Assembly: GCF_025252405.1 (NCBI RefSeq)
Contig: NZ_CP104307.1
Coordinates: forward strand, 248,001 to 312,000
Length of the DNA stretch: 64,000 bases
Source: Flavobacterium sp. TR2
GTDB lineage: Bacteria > Bacteroidota > Bacteroidia > Flavobacteriales > Flavobacteriaceae
Direction of reading: 5' to 3'
Below the pieces are notes generated by a model, which ran no database searches, was not told the DNA's origin, and worked only from the letters and a program-made list of their open reading frames with translations. The stretch's first letter is position 1. Each line of letters starts with the position of its first letter. Below are positions 42,753 to 51,737 of this stretch, one piece after another. The position numbers were made by a program, and so were the translations under genes.

Positions 42753-42756
42753 AAAA

Positions 42757-43497
42757 ATGAAGCTAAGAGCCGATAATTTAATCAAAACTTATAAAGGACG
42801 CAGTGTTGTAAAAGGAATTTCTGTTGAAGTGAATCAAGGAGAAATCGTGGGGCTTTTAGGGCCAAATGGAGCTGGAAAAACAACGTCATTCTATATGATT
42901 GTGGGATTGGTAAAGCCAAATCAAGGGAATATTTTTCTTGATGATTTGAACATTACCGACTATCCGATGTACAAACGTGCTCAGCAGGGAATTGGTTATT
43001 TGGCACAAGAGGCTTCTGTTTTCAGAAAATTGAGCATTGAAGATAATATTCTGAGCGTACTTCAATTAACTAAACTTTCTAAAGAAGCTCAAATTGCTAA
43101 AATGGAGAGTTTAATTGAAGAATTCAGCTTAGAGCATATTCGCACCAACCGAGGCGATTTGCTTTCTGGAGGTGAGCGCCGTCGTACCGAAATTGCGCGT
43201 GCTCTGGCAACCGATCCAAAATTTATTTTATTGGATGAGCCTTTTGCAGGAGTTGACCCTGTTGCAGTTGAAGATATTCAGCGAATTGTAGCACAGTTAA
43301 AAAATAAAAATATCGGAATTTTGATTACCGACCACAACGTTCAGGAAACTTTAGCAATCACCGACAAAACATACCTAATGTTTGAAGGAGGAATTCTAAA
43401 AGCCGGAGTTCCAGAAGAACTGGTAGAAGACGAAATGGTCCGCCGTGTTTATCTTGGACAAAACTTTGAGCTTCGTAAAAAGAAACTTGAATTTTAA
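42757..43497 (+). CDS. lptB: LPS-export ABC transporter ATPase LptB
   Basis: A 246-residue ATPase that powers lipopolysaccharide transfer from the inner membrane through the Lpt bridge. Walker A is GPNGAGKTT (34-42), the signature is LSGGERRRTEIARALA, Walker B is FILLDEPFAGVDPVAVEDIQ, and the H-switch is ITDHNVQETLAITDK. DLNITDYPMYKRAQQGIGYLAQEASVFRKLSIEDNI is characteristic of LptB rather than LivF/LivG. It follows kdsD-tatC-CMD in the same direction, but the 224-base gap suggests that it has its own promoter. Confidence 0.95.
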   Translation: MKLRADNLIKTYKGRSVVKGISVEVNQGEIVGLLGPNGAGKTTSFYMIVGLVKPNQGNIFLDDLNITDYPMYKRAQQGIGYLAQEASVFRKLSIEDNILSVLQLTKLSKEAQIAKMESLIEEFSLEHIRTNRGDLLSGGERRRTEIARALATDPKFILLDEPFAGVDPVAVEDIQRIVAQLKNKNIGILITDHNVQETLAITDKTYLMFEGGILKAGVPEELVEDEMVRRVYLGQNFELRKKKLEF

Positions 43498-43511
43498 AAA
43501 AAATATGAAAG

Positions 43512-43553
43512 TGGTAAAAAGTAAAATGTGAATTGCTTTTTACCATTTTTTTT
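43512..43553 (+). terminator. lptB terminator
   Basis: The perfect 10-base arms TGGTAAAAAG / CTTTTTACCA are followed by eight T residues. Confidence 0.75.
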
Positions 43554-43578
43554 GAAACAGAATTCTAAGAAATCCTAA

Positions 43579-43800
43579 ATGAAATCAGAAAAACCAACTC
43601 AGGAAGATTACGATAATTGGCACAAAGACCCAAAGAATTGGTATTTCTTCAATACCTGTTATTATAATCCTAAAGACAAAAGATTGCTTCCTCCCAAAAA
43701 AATTCAATGGATGGGCTATACGATAAATTTTGCCAATCCGTATTCTGTAATGCTTCTTTTGCCTTTTATAATAATTGTTGTTTTAGTTTTATTGAAATAG
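43579..43800 (+). CDS. Small membrane protein, DUF5808-like
   Basis: A 73-residue protein. The N-terminal half is soluble and rich in Trp, Tyr and Pro (WHKDPKNWYFFNTCYYNPKDKRLLPPKK). It continues with QWMGYTINFANPYS, which fits the DUF5808 pattern of a YYNP-DPR-P motif followed by GWT-NFANP. The C-terminus is one transmembrane helix (VMLLLPFIIIVVLVLLK). DUF5808 is found alone or fused to SdpI-like membrane proteins. Its function is unknown. It lies between lptB and the convergent lysozyme gene. Confidence 0.75.
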   Translation: MKSEKPTQEDYDNWHKDPKNWYFFNTCYYNPKDKRLLPPKKIQWMGYTINFANPYSVMLLLPFIIIVVLVLLK

Positions 43801-43820
43801 CTTAAAAAAAGTATTCAGTA

Positions 43821-44675
43821 TTACTCGACAGTAATAAAATGCAATTGCTCTAAATCGCCATTGTAAATATTAACATCAACACGATGTTTGATTCCCGGCA
43901 GAGACGCTTTTTCTGTAAACTGCCAAAACAGCCAGTCATCTTCAATTTTTTCTCTGTAGAAATTATAGTTGGCAATCCAGAAAAGATATTCGCTAAATTC
44001 TTCTTTCAAAAAATCCGAATAATACCTTTCTCCCGAATAAATTATTGGACGAACTTGGTAGTGTTTCTCAACTTTATTCAGCCAACGCTTCAAACCTTTT
44101 TTCAAACTGTCTAAAGGCTGATTTTTGGGTAATTTTTCGATATCTAAAACAGGCGGAAGATCGCCTTTCTGCAATTTTACTGTTTTGATAAAAAGATCTG
44201 CCTGCTCAATAGAATTTTCGTTTGGACGATAATAGTGATAAGCGCCACGCATGATTTTATTTTCTTTTGCACCTTCCCAATTTCTTTTAAACTGCCTGTC
44301 TACACGATCATTTCCTGCGGTTGCGCGAATAAAAACAAATTGTACAGGATATTTTTCGTCCAAAATTTCGACTTCTTCCCAATCTACCTTTCCTTGAAAC
44401 TCAGATACGTCAATTCCGATTACTTTTCCTTTATGATTTTCGAGAACCCGAATATTGCGCACATCAGAAAGATGTTTGTCAACCTCATCTTCTTCTAAAA
44501 CTTTTTCTGTTCTAAAACCTAAGTAATAAGCAAGCCCTTTGCGATAATGATAGATTACTGCAATGAATAAAAGTCCGAAAAAAATCAATAAAAGTCCTCG
44601 AAAAAGTCTGCTCAGAAAAGATCTTCCTGCTGGTTTTCTTGAATATGTTTTACGATAAGTCGTTTTTCTTGCCAT
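43821..44675 (-). CDS. Membrane-anchored GH25-family lysozyme-like protein
   Basis: A 284-residue protein. A basic N-terminus and one transmembrane helix (about 22-42, LLLIFFGLLFIAVIYHY) anchor it in the inner membrane. The glycoside hydrolase family 25 domain fills residues about 85-284. It has GIDVSEFQGKVDWEEV, FVFIRATAGNDRVDRQFKRNWEGAKENKIMRGAYHYYRP, and LPPVLDIEKLP with the catalytic Asp and Glu, plus IIYSGERYYSDF and FWIANYN. It would cut peptidoglycan between MurNAc and GlcNAc, perhaps in cell-wall remodelling. It is followed on the same strand by no close partner; pssA lies 9 bases upstream of it. Confidence 0.92.
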   Translation of the reverse strand: MARKTTYRKTYSRKPAGRSFLSRLFRGLLLIFFGLLFIAVIYHYRKGLAYYLGFRTEKVLEEDEVDKHLSDVRNIRVLENHKGKVIGIDVSEFQGKVDWEEVEILDEKYPVQFVFIRATAGNDRVDRQFKRNWEGAKENKIMRGAYHYYRPNENSIEQADLFIKTVKLQKGDLPPVLDIEKLPKNQPLDSLKKGLKRWLNKVEKHYQVRPIIYSGERYYSDFLKEEFSEYLFWIANYNFYREKIEDDWLFWQFTEKASLPGIKHRVDVNIYNGDLEQLHFITVE

Positions 44676-44684
44676 TAAACAGAA

Positions 44685-45401
44685 TTACTTTTTCAAAAAA
44701 AGATTATTTATGATCGACAGCAATACATAAAAGACAATAATCAACGGAATTGCCATATACTGAAGGAAAAGAATCATTAATACAGAGATAATCAAAAATA
44801 CGATTTGAAGTGCATTTTCTTTCAAACTGAATTTTTTAATTTTTAAAGAAAATAATGGAATTTCAGCATTCATAATGTAAGCGCTGCCCAAAGTGACAAG
44901 TAATAAAACCCATTGATTTGTCAATAATTCAAGAATTACAAGAGACGAATCTGCATACATATCCAGAACTATTTGCAAACTAATAATAAAAATGGCATTT
45001 GCAGGAGTTGGCAAACCAATAAACGAATCGGTCTGACGAGTATCGATATTAAAGTTGGCTAATCTATAGCAGGCACCCAAAGTTATAATAAATCCTAAAA
45101 AAGGAACAATTGCTTGATTTCCTAGTTGGTCACCGCCTCTAGCAAACATACTGTACATGACGTAACCTGGTACAACGCCGCTTGTCACCATATCGGCCAA
45201 AGAATCTAATTGTAACCCAAGCGGACTTGAAACTTTAAATAATCTGGCAAAAAAACCATCAAAGAAATCAAAAAAGATTCCTAAGCAAACCATGTAAAAA
45301 GCCATTAAAAAATCTCCTTTAGAGACAAAAACAATTGCGACACAGCCGCAGAAAAGATTAATTAATGTAATTAGATTTGGGATATGCTTTTTGATATTCA
45401 T
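44685..45401 (-). CDS. pssA: CDP-diacylglycerol-serine O-phosphatidyltransferase
   Basis: A 238-residue membrane enzyme that makes phosphatidylserine, the precursor of phosphatidylethanolamine. The start at 45401 (MNIKKHIPNLITLINLFCGC) is chosen because the open frame upstream encodes an unlikely extension. The CDP-alcohol phosphotransferase signature is complete: DGFFAR, then G after eight residues, then two Asp at spacing 3+3 (LQLDSLAD). About six to eight transmembrane helices are predicted. A -7-like TAAATTTG lies about 28 bases upstream of the start. The GH25 gene follows 9 bases later and may be co-transcribed. Confidence 0.92.
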   Translation of the reverse strand: MNIKKHIPNLITLINLFCGCVAIVFVSKGDFLMAFYMVCLGIFFDFFDGFFARLFKVSSPLGLQLDSLADMVTSGVVPGYVMYSMFARGGDQLGNQAIVPFLGFIITLGACYRLANFNIDTRQTDSFIGLPTPANAIFIISLQIVLDMYADSSLVILELLTNQWVLLLVTLGSAYIMNAEIPLFSLKIKKFSLKENALQIVFLIISVLMILFLQYMAIPLIIVFYVLLSIINNLFLKK

Positions 45402-45592
45402 AGCTTTAAATTTTGATAATGGCAAGGACAAATTTAGCATAATAACTCGATGCAAAACGAGTTTTTTCGAGAGTTTTTTATTTCTAAGTGAGACTTTGGC
45501 AATATTTAAGTAAAGGAACTTATTAGATGAGTAAAATATTATATTTTTGATAAAATTTTTAAAACAGGCCTCGATCTGCAAAAACATATACG

Positions 45593-46660
45593 TTGAAGAA
45601 ATATTTAGTGTTTTTATTTTTTTGGAGTTGTACTTTTCAGTATGCACAAACCGCTCGAAAGTATTCGAACGAGTTTATGAATATTGGAGTCGATGCCGCT
45701 GCTCTTGGAATGGCAAGTGCTGTAACTGCTTCTTCAAATGATGTAAATGCCGTTTATTGGAATCCAGCTGGGTTGACACATCTTGAAGACCATCAGATTG
45801 CGCTAATGCACGCCAGCTACTTTGCCAACATTGCCCAATACGACTACATAGGATACGCCAGTCCAATTGATGACAGAAGCGCATGGGGAATTTCGATGAT
45901 TCGTTTCGGGGTAGACGACATTATGGACACCACGCAATTAATCGATAATCAAGGAAATATAGATTATAATAGAATCAGCTTGTTTTCTACGGCAGATTAT
46001 GGTTTTACTTTTTCTTATGCCAGAAAACTGCCTGTTGACGGATTTCAATATGGTGTAAACGCAAAAGTAATTCGAAGAATAATTGGAAAATTTGCCAACT
46101 CATGGGGTTTTGGGTTTGATATTGGACTTCAGTTTGAGAGAAATGACTGGAAGTTTGGTTTAATGCTTCGCGATATTACCACTACTTACAATGTTTGGAA
46201 TATCGACGAAGAAGAATATGCTAAAATCGCCAATGCAATTCCGGGAGAAAACAATACTTTGCCAGAAAGCACAGAAATTACATTGCCAAAAGCGCAATTA
46301 GGAGTTTCAAAAAGATTCGACTTTCATAATGAATGCAGTCTTGTAACCTCAGCAAATCTAAATATGCGATTCGAGCAGACAAACGATATTATTTCTTCAA
46401 AAGCTATAAGTATAGACCCAGCTCTAGGGTTTGAGTTTGGCTATACCGATTTGGTTTTCGTACGAGCTGGAGCAGGAAACTTTCAGAATGTCATGCAATT
46501 GGATAATACCGAAAAAGTAAATTTTCAGCCCAATATTGGCTTGGGATTCAGATATAAAGGCATACAAATTGATTATGCTTTGACCGATTTGGGCAACCAA
46601 AGCACAGCATTGTATTCTAATATTTTTTCACTAAAAGTAGATTTAGGTATCTTTAGATAG
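45593..46660 (+). CDS. PorV/PorQ-family outer-membrane protein (PorV2-like)
   Basis: A 355-residue protein with a signal MKKYLVFLFFWSCTFQYAQ that begins at a TTG codon (45593). The mature part is a beta-barrel of the PorV/PorQ/FadL-like group. The N-terminal motif DAAALGMASAVTASSNDVNAVYWNPAGL is typical of the family, and barrel strands end in an aromatic C-terminus (LKVDLGIFR). PorV and PorQ help type IX secretion substrates reach the surface. This protein resembles the PorV2 variety, whose role is less clear. It is followed 30 bases later by a DUF4105 gene in the same direction. No other type IX genes are nearby. Confidence 0.85.
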   Translation: MKKYLVFLFFWSCTFQYAQTARKYSNEFMNIGVDAAALGMASAVTASSNDVNAVYWNPAGLTHLEDHQIALMHASYFANIAQYDYIGYASPIDDRSAWGISMIRFGVDDIMDTTQLIDNQGNIDYNRISLFSTADYGFTFSYARKLPVDGFQYGVNAKVIRRIIGKFANSWGFGFDIGLQFERNDWKFGLMLRDITTTYNVWNIDEEEYAKIANAIPGENNTLPESTEITLPKAQLGVSKRFDFHNECSLVTSANLNMRFEQTNDIISSKAISIDPALGFEFGYTDLVFVRAGAGNFQNVMQLDNTEKVNFQPNIGLGFRYKGIQIDYALTDLGNQSTALYSNIFSLKVDLGIFR

Positions 46661-46690
46661 AAACTTTAAAAACATTTAAAATTTTAAACC

Positions 46691-47827
46691 ATGAAAACTG
46701 TCATGTTCAAAAAAGCGCTTTTTATTTTATTATTCTTATCCGGTTTTATTGGTTTCAGTCAAAGTTTGGCTTTATCTAAAGATGCTAAAATAAGTATTTT
46801 GACTTGCGGTCTTGGAAACGAGACTTATTCTTATTTTGGACATACTGGAATTAGAGTTTTAGATCCAGAAAACAATTTTGACGTTGTTTACAATTATGGA
46901 ACTTTTGATTTTAGAACTCCAAACTTTGTTTTAAAGTTTGCAAAAGGAGATTTGCAGTATTTTGCAACTGTGCATTCGTATGCCGATTTTTTTAACGAAT
47001 ACACTTATGAGAAAAGAAGCATTTATGAACAGGAACTACTGATTTCTCAAGATTTAAAGCAAAAACTTTTTAATGAGTTAAATGCTGTTTTAGATTCTGA
47101 TGAGCGTTATTATACTTATAAATTTATTGATAAAAACTGCACTTCGATGGTGGTTGATGTAGTGAACAAAACTTTAGGAGGAAATGTAATTTCAAAAAAA
47201 GAAGATGCGGATAAAACCTACCGCTCGATCCTATTTCCTTATTTTGATGGCCATTTTTACGATCAATTGGGTACAAGCATCATTTTCGGAACAAAAGTAG
47301 ATCAAATGGGAACCAGAATTTTTCTTCCTTTTGAATTGAAAAACAGTTTAGATAAAACGACTTTCCAAAATAAACCTTTGGTGGCTAAAAGCAAAACATT
47401 ATTAGAATTCACTAAAGAAACTCCAAAATCTTGGTGGAATAACATTTATACTTATCTCTTTATCTTACTTTTTGTAATTTTTGCCAAAAGTAAAACAGTC
47501 GATAAAGTCTATTTCCTAGTCCTATCTTTAATTGGAATATTCTTTGTTATTATGGGATTTTACTCGTTTCACCAAGAACTGGCAATGAATTACAATGCAC
47601 TGCTTTTTAGTCCGCTATTACTGGTTTTGGTTTTGGTTTCAATTTTCAAGAACAAACTATGGACTTATAGATTTTCGCTAATCAACTTTGTGCTTTTAGT
47701 GATTTACTTTTTGTTTTTAATCAATAAAGTCCATTTCTTTATCACTTTGCCATTGATCATTACAAGTGGAGTGGTTTTAGTGCGAACAGCAATTCGCAAC
47801 AAAAAACCAATTCCGATTATAATTTAA
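46691..47827 (+). CDS. DUF4105 (Lnb-like periplasmic domain) membrane protein
   Basis: A 378-residue protein with a signal peptide (to about residue 24, IGFSQ). The N-terminal periplasmic domain of the DUF4105/Lnb type has LTCGLGNETYSYFGHTGIRV and VYNYGTFDFRTPNFVLKFAKGDLQYF, followed by KFIDKNCTSMVVD. The conserved Cys and His suggest an NlpC/P60-like papain-type acyltransferase or hydrolase site. The C-terminal 130 residues contain four or five transmembrane helices. It lies 30 bases after the PorV2-like gene. Its substrate is unknown; lipid or lipoprotein remodelling is plausible from the Lnb relationship. Confidence 0.85.
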   Translation: MKTVMFKKALFILLFLSGFIGFSQSLALSKDAKISILTCGLGNETYSYFGHTGIRVLDPENNFDVVYNYGTFDFRTPNFVLKFAKGDLQYFATVHSYADFFNEYTYEKRSIYEQELLISQDLKQKLFNELNAVLDSDERYYTYKFIDKNCTSMVVDVVNKTLGGNVISKKEDADKTYRSILFPYFDGHFYDQLGTSIIFGTKVDQMGTRIFLPFELKNSLDKTTFQNKPLVAKSKTLLEFTKETPKSWWNNIYTYLFILLFVIFAKSKTVDKVYFLVLSLIGIFFVIMGFYSFHQELAMNYNALLFSPLLLVLVLVSIFKNKLWTYRFSLINFVLLVIYFLFLINKVHFFITLPLIITSGVVLVRTAIRNKKPIPIII

Positions 47828-47831
47828 AATA

Positions 47832-49226
47832 TTATTGGCCTCTATAAAATAAAACCGTGGTAATGGTTTTGAAAGTAATGCTCAAATCTAGAAATATACT
47901 TCTGTGTTTGATGTAATACAGATCGTACTGTAGTTTAACCAAACTTTCGTCGATTGACTCTCCATAAGAATAATTAACCTGTGCCCAGCCTGTAAGCCCT
48001 GGTTTAATTACATGGCGTGTTTCATAAAAAGGCATGACGGCAGCAATTTCTTCAACAAAAAAAGGACGCTCAGGTCTTGGCCCAATTACGCCCATATCTC
48101 CTTTTAAGACGTTAATAAATTGAGGCAGTTCGTCAATTCTAGACTTGCGCATAAATTTGCCAAATGGAGTAACTCTTTTGTCATTATGAGCAGCGAAAAC
48201 AGCACCATTTGTTTCTGAATTCTCTGTCATGGTTCTAAACTTATAAATCTTGAAAACTGCTCCATTTTTACCTATTCTTTCTTGAGTGTAAAATAAGCTT
48301 CCTTTATTGGCAAATAGATTGCAGAGAAAAATGATCGGAATAAAAACTGCACTAATTAAAAGTCCTAAAACAGAAAATATAACTTCTACAAGGCGCACAA
48401 AAAACAAATACAGCTTATTGCTATTACTCCTGCTAAAAGGGAAAAATCGATAAAAATCTCTTTCTATATGGTGAACAGGAATTCGTTGTGTCTTGCTTTC
48501 GTAAACTTGCGTATACTCGCGAATAATATTTCCAGATTCTAACAAATGAAGCAATTGCTGATATAGATCTGGAGTAATGCCATCTGTTTTCTGAGAAGCA
48601 ATAACAATTTCAGAAACATAATGCGTAGAAACGAAATGCTCTAAATCTTCTTTTTTTATTTCATTCACATAATGAAAATCTAAATTTTCATCTGCGATTG
48701 AATCGGAGTTGACAAAACCAATAATTTTATAATGCGGATCTACATTTTCGAGTCCTAAAACTAATTCCTCCACTTCACTTTGGTCGCAAATCAAGACAAC
48801 ATTTTGAGAAAACCGGTGAGATGCCAAGAAATAGCAATAAAACAAACGCCATAAAAGCAATGTTATCAGTATTGTAAAATAAAAGATTACAATAACTAAT
48901 CTTTGTTTTGGCAAAACAGGAGAGAGAACTGGCGTAAACAAATACGCTAAGACGGTAGCTGTAGCGGCAAAAACTACGTTCTGCAGAATTTGAAGATGAT
49001 TACTTGCTACCTGCAAATTATAAATCTCGAATATTACGCCAAAAGCATAAAGATAGCTGACTAATAAAAGTATACTAAATGAACTATTGACATTAAAAGC
49101 GAAATAATGATAATCAAATATCGCGCTTAAGAGATATAAAGCAAATAAAATAAAAACAGCATCGAAAGTAAGGAGCAATATTTTCCTTTCCGATATTTCA
49201 AAATGCATTTTCTTTGTTGATGACAT
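47832..49226 (-). CDS. Initiating sugar-phosphate transferase of polysaccharide synthesis
   Basis: A 464-residue polyprenyl glycosylphosphotransferase (WcaJ/WbaP type). Residues about 1-130 hold four transmembrane helices, followed by a nucleotide-binding-like domain and a fifth membrane segment (about 270-295). The C-terminal sugar-transferase domain has YKFRTMTENSE, MRKSRIDELPQFINVLKGDMGVIGPRPERPFFV and GLTGWAQVNYSYG. It moves a hexose-1-phosphate or related sugar onto undecaprenyl phosphate. It is the last gene of the locus in transcription order and has a -7-like box (TACATTTG, 49266-49259) of its own. Confidence 0.93.
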   Translation of the reverse strand: MSSTKKMHFEISERKILLLTFDAVFILFALYLLSAIFDYHYFAFNVNSSFSILLLVSYLYAFGVIFEIYNLQVASNHLQILQNVVFAATATVLAYLFTPVLSPVLPKQRLVIVIFYFTILITLLLWRLFYCYFLASHRFSQNVVLICDQSEVEELVLGLENVDPHYKIIGFVNSDSIADENLDFHYVNEIKKEDLEHFVSTHYVSEIVIASQKTDGITPDLYQQLLHLLESGNIIREYTQVYESKTQRIPVHHIERDFYRFFPFSRSNSNKLYLFFVRLVEVIFSVLGLLISAVFIPIIFLCNLFANKGSLFYTQERIGKNGAVFKIYKFRTMTENSETNGAVFAAHNDKRVTPFGKFMRKSRIDELPQFINVLKGDMGVIGPRPERPFFVEEIAAVMPFYETRHVIKPGLTGWAQVNYSYGESIDESLVKLQYDLYYIKHRSIFLDLSITFKTITTVLFYRGQ

Positions 49227-49258
49227 TCTTTCAGTTTGTTAGGGGCTTAAACTTGAGG

Positions 49259-49266
49259 CAAATGTA
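49259..49266 (-). promoter_or_regulatory. Possible -7 box of the initiating transferase gene
   Basis: TACATTTG on the minus strand lies 33 bases before the start codon, in the 55-base gap after the ligase/polymerase gene. No TTG partner is evident. Confidence 0.3.
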
Positions 49267-49281
49267 TTATAAAAAACGAAT

Positions 49282-50631
49282 TTAGCTAGTGGTGTTCTCT
49301 GTTTTTTCAGGTATTTTTATTTGAACCGAAAGAAGACACAGCGCGTACACAAAAGCAGGGGCTGCAATTCTTAGTGCCGCATGATTTATCGTAAGAAGCC
49401 AAAAGAGAAAAAAAGAGAAAAAATATATGTGCTGTCTATTGTTTATATAAAGAGTAAAAGGCACAAAAAGTAAAATAAGAAAGCTAAATATTCCAAACAA
49501 ACCGTGTTCGCTAAGTAAACGTGAGACCTCACTGTGAGCTGCTACAGCTTGCCCTAATGATTCTTTCCTATTTTCTTTCCCCATTCCTACTCCAATACCC
49601 AAAATAGGGTTATCTACAAACAGTTTTAAATCTGTATCAATAACAGCTTCTCTTCCGCCTAATCGATCTTTTTTTTCCCTTCCTTTACCATCTTTATTGG
49701 CATATCTTTTTTCGATAAGTCCAGAAGTTTGCAACGATGTGTATGAAAATATCCCAACTCCTAGCGCTCCTACTAATAAAAAAACTAGAGTAATTTTCCT
49801 TTTGCCGCGATCATTTGAAAAAGCAAAAAGCAAAAGCAATAAGCAAAGAATCATAACGACTCCAGTTATTATTCCTCCGCGTGAAAATGTAACAATACCT
49901 CGATAACTTACAAATGTTAATAAAATAGCATTTAGTATTATTTCTTTTTTTGATTTTGAAAAAAGAATCAGTTGCGAAAAAAAAGCAAACATTCCTAGTC
50001 CTAAAATTGTTGATACTTGATTGGGTCCAAATCCACCTGAAGTTTCAAAATTAGACTGAGTTCCCGTCACTACATCTCTTACACTAGGATTGTATAAAAA
50101 TAAATAAAGAACTGTTGAAACAATTGGCAGACCAATTCCAATTACAACATTTTGCAATTCTGAAAACAACAGCCTTTTTTTGTACATATACATAGACGCA
50201 ATTGCCAAACAAAATGATCCTGACAAGTTAAAAGCTATAGCTTTTTTAAGGTCAAAGCCAAGATCGTCTACCGAAGCAGCAACTAAGATCCCAGGTATTA
50301 ATAAAACTAGAAAAACAATATATAAAAACGATCTCATTGAGAAGTTACTATAAAACATCCCAATTATCATAAAAAAAATGACGAGAAATTTCACATATTC
50401 GTTACTAAAATTACCTCCAGTCATTCTTAAAAATACCTCAACCCCAACAAGATATGCAGCTACAAAAATCACTTCATTATTTTTATTCTTATTACGAATA
50501 ACAATAGAAAGCCCTACAATAGGTATTAATAATGCATAAATTTTAGATAAAAGAGGCACAACAAAAATAACCAATCCTATGATTACATGAATCAAGACAA
50601 GAAAGATATATGATATTGAATTATTTTTCAT
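49282..50631 (-). CDS. O-antigen ligase / Wzy-type polymerase family membrane protein
   Basis: A 449-residue integral membrane protein with about ten to twelve transmembrane helices and one large periplasmic loop (residues about 300-370, RYANKDGKGREKKDRLGG ... NPILGIGVGMGKENRKESLGQAVAAHSEVSRLLSEHGLFGI). That loop carries the conserved H-[SN]-x and G-x-G-x-G features of the Wzy_C/WaaL family. Sequence alone does not separate polymerase from ligase. As the only such gene in this locus it is more likely the polymerase. It overlaps the upstream glycosyltransferase stop by four bases (ATGA). Confidence 0.82.
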   Translation of the reverse strand: MKNNSISYIFLVLIHVIIGLVIFVVPLLSKIYALLIPIVGLSIVIRNKNKNNEVIFVAAYLVGVEVFLRMTGGNFSNEYVKFLVIFFMIIGMFYSNFSMRSFLYIVFLVLLIPGILVAASVDDLGFDLKKAIAFNLSGSFCLAIASMYMYKKRLLFSELQNVVIGIGLPIVSTVLYLFLYNPSVRDVVTGTQSNFETSGGFGPNQVSTILGLGMFAFFSQLILFSKSKKEIILNAILLTFVSYRGIVTFSRGGIITGVVMILCLLLLLFAFSNDRGKRKITLVFLLVGALGVGIFSYTSLQTSGLIEKRYANKDGKGREKKDRLGGREAVIDTDLKLFVDNPILGIGVGMGKENRKESLGQAVAAHSEVSRLLSEHGLFGIFSFLILLFVPFTLYINNRQHIYFFSFFLFWLLTINHAALRIAAPAFVYALCLLSVQIKIPEKTENTTS

Positions 50632-51737
50632 TTTGTCGTTTTCTTTAATGAAAGAGCATTAGGAATAAAAGAATTCAGCCATAAAAAGTAGTCTTCAATT
50701 ATTTTTTCTTCACTAAAGTTGGATTTAACCTCATTATACAAAGCCAAACCTAACTCCTCTCTATATTTTTGATCTAAAATCAGCTTTTCAATTGCTATTA
50801 CCAATTGTTTAAGGTTTTGAGATTCGATTACTATTCCCACTTTATCTGAAGTAATTACACTGGAAACTTGTCCCACATTTGTGCTTATAACAGGTAACTT
50901 ATGGAATCCATATTCTAAAAGTGCTAATGGGAGACCTTCAGATAATGAAGGCAGTACTGCAATATCAGATTGTTTAAGAGCTGATGAAACATTATTTGTT
51001 GTTCCATAAAAGAAAATAGCTTTTTCTAATTTTAAATCCTCTATGGACTTTCTCACTCTATTAGAATAATCATCTTCAAAATCCTTTCCAAAAACATGAA
51101 AAGTCCAATCTGGATATTTTCCCTTTATTAAATTTGCGGCCTCAATTAATAATTCATGATTTTTTTGAGGACGTAAATTTGCTACGCAAACAATCCTCTT
51201 ATCTTCACTACCTTTCAAACTTAATTTCTCATCAGTTTTCAGTGATTCATCAATGAAATTTGGAAAATAAATAATATTGGAACAAAACAAATAACTCTTT
51301 GCCCAATTTTTTAAATTCAAATTTACCGAAATGACTCCTGCAAAAAAAAGTGATCCTATTTTTAAACTCAAGTTTTTTCTTGCTGACAAATCTTGAGAAA
51401 TTCCATAGTGATCGTGCCAGATAATCATAATTTTTGGCAAAACTAATTTTATCAATATTGCTAAAAAAAAAGAAGAGCTATGGGCATGAATTACATCTAT
51501 CCTATTCTTTTTTAAATAAGCTTTTAATTTAAAAATTGATTTTATATCTATCTTTTTAGTTTTTCTTAAAAACAGAAAAGAAACCTTTTCATCTATTTCT
51601 TCTAAAAGTACTCCTTTCTTTCTAGTTGATACTAATCCTGAGAATTCAGTTTTTTTTGATAATGCATTTGCATAATTTACCGCCATTCTTTCAGCTCCTC
51701 CTGGTTCTAAAGAGTCTATAATTTGCACTATTCTCAT
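50628..51737 (-). CDS. GT4-family glycosyltransferase
   Basis: A 369-residue GT-B glycosyltransferase. The N-terminal fold starts with MRIVQIIDSLEPGGAERMAVNYANAL, the PGGAE motif typical of retaining GT4 enzymes. The donor-binding half has VANLRPQKNHELLIEAANLI and the E-x7-E motif in LPSLSEGLPLALLEYG. It has no membrane segment. It likely transfers one sugar to the lipid-linked repeat unit at the cytoplasmic face. ATGA overlaps join it to the genes on both sides. Confidence 0.92.
   Translation of the reverse strand: MRIVQIIDSLEPGGAERMAVNYANALSKKTEFSGLVSTRKKGVLLEEIDEKVSFLFLRKTKKIDIKSIFKLKAYLKKNRIDVIHAHSSSFFLAILIKLVLPKIMIIWHDHYGISQDLSARKNLSLKIGSLFFAGVISVNLNLKNWAKSYLFCSNIIYFPNFIDESLKTDEKLSLKGSEDKRIVCVANLRPQKNHELLIEAANLIKGKYPDWTFHVFGKDFEDDYSNRVRKSIEDLKLEKAIFFYGTTNNVSSALKQSDIAVLPSLSEGLPLALLEYGFHKLPVISTNVGQVSSVITSDKVGIVIESQNLKQLVIAIEKLILDQKYREELGLALYNEVKSNFSEEKIIEDYFLWLNSFIPNALSLKKTTK

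Noticed and set aside
44685..45647. Longer version of pssA starting at 45647
   Set aside because: The extension is not membrane-like in the family pattern, and the family begins at MNIKKHIPNLITLINLFCG (45401), just after a promoter-like box.
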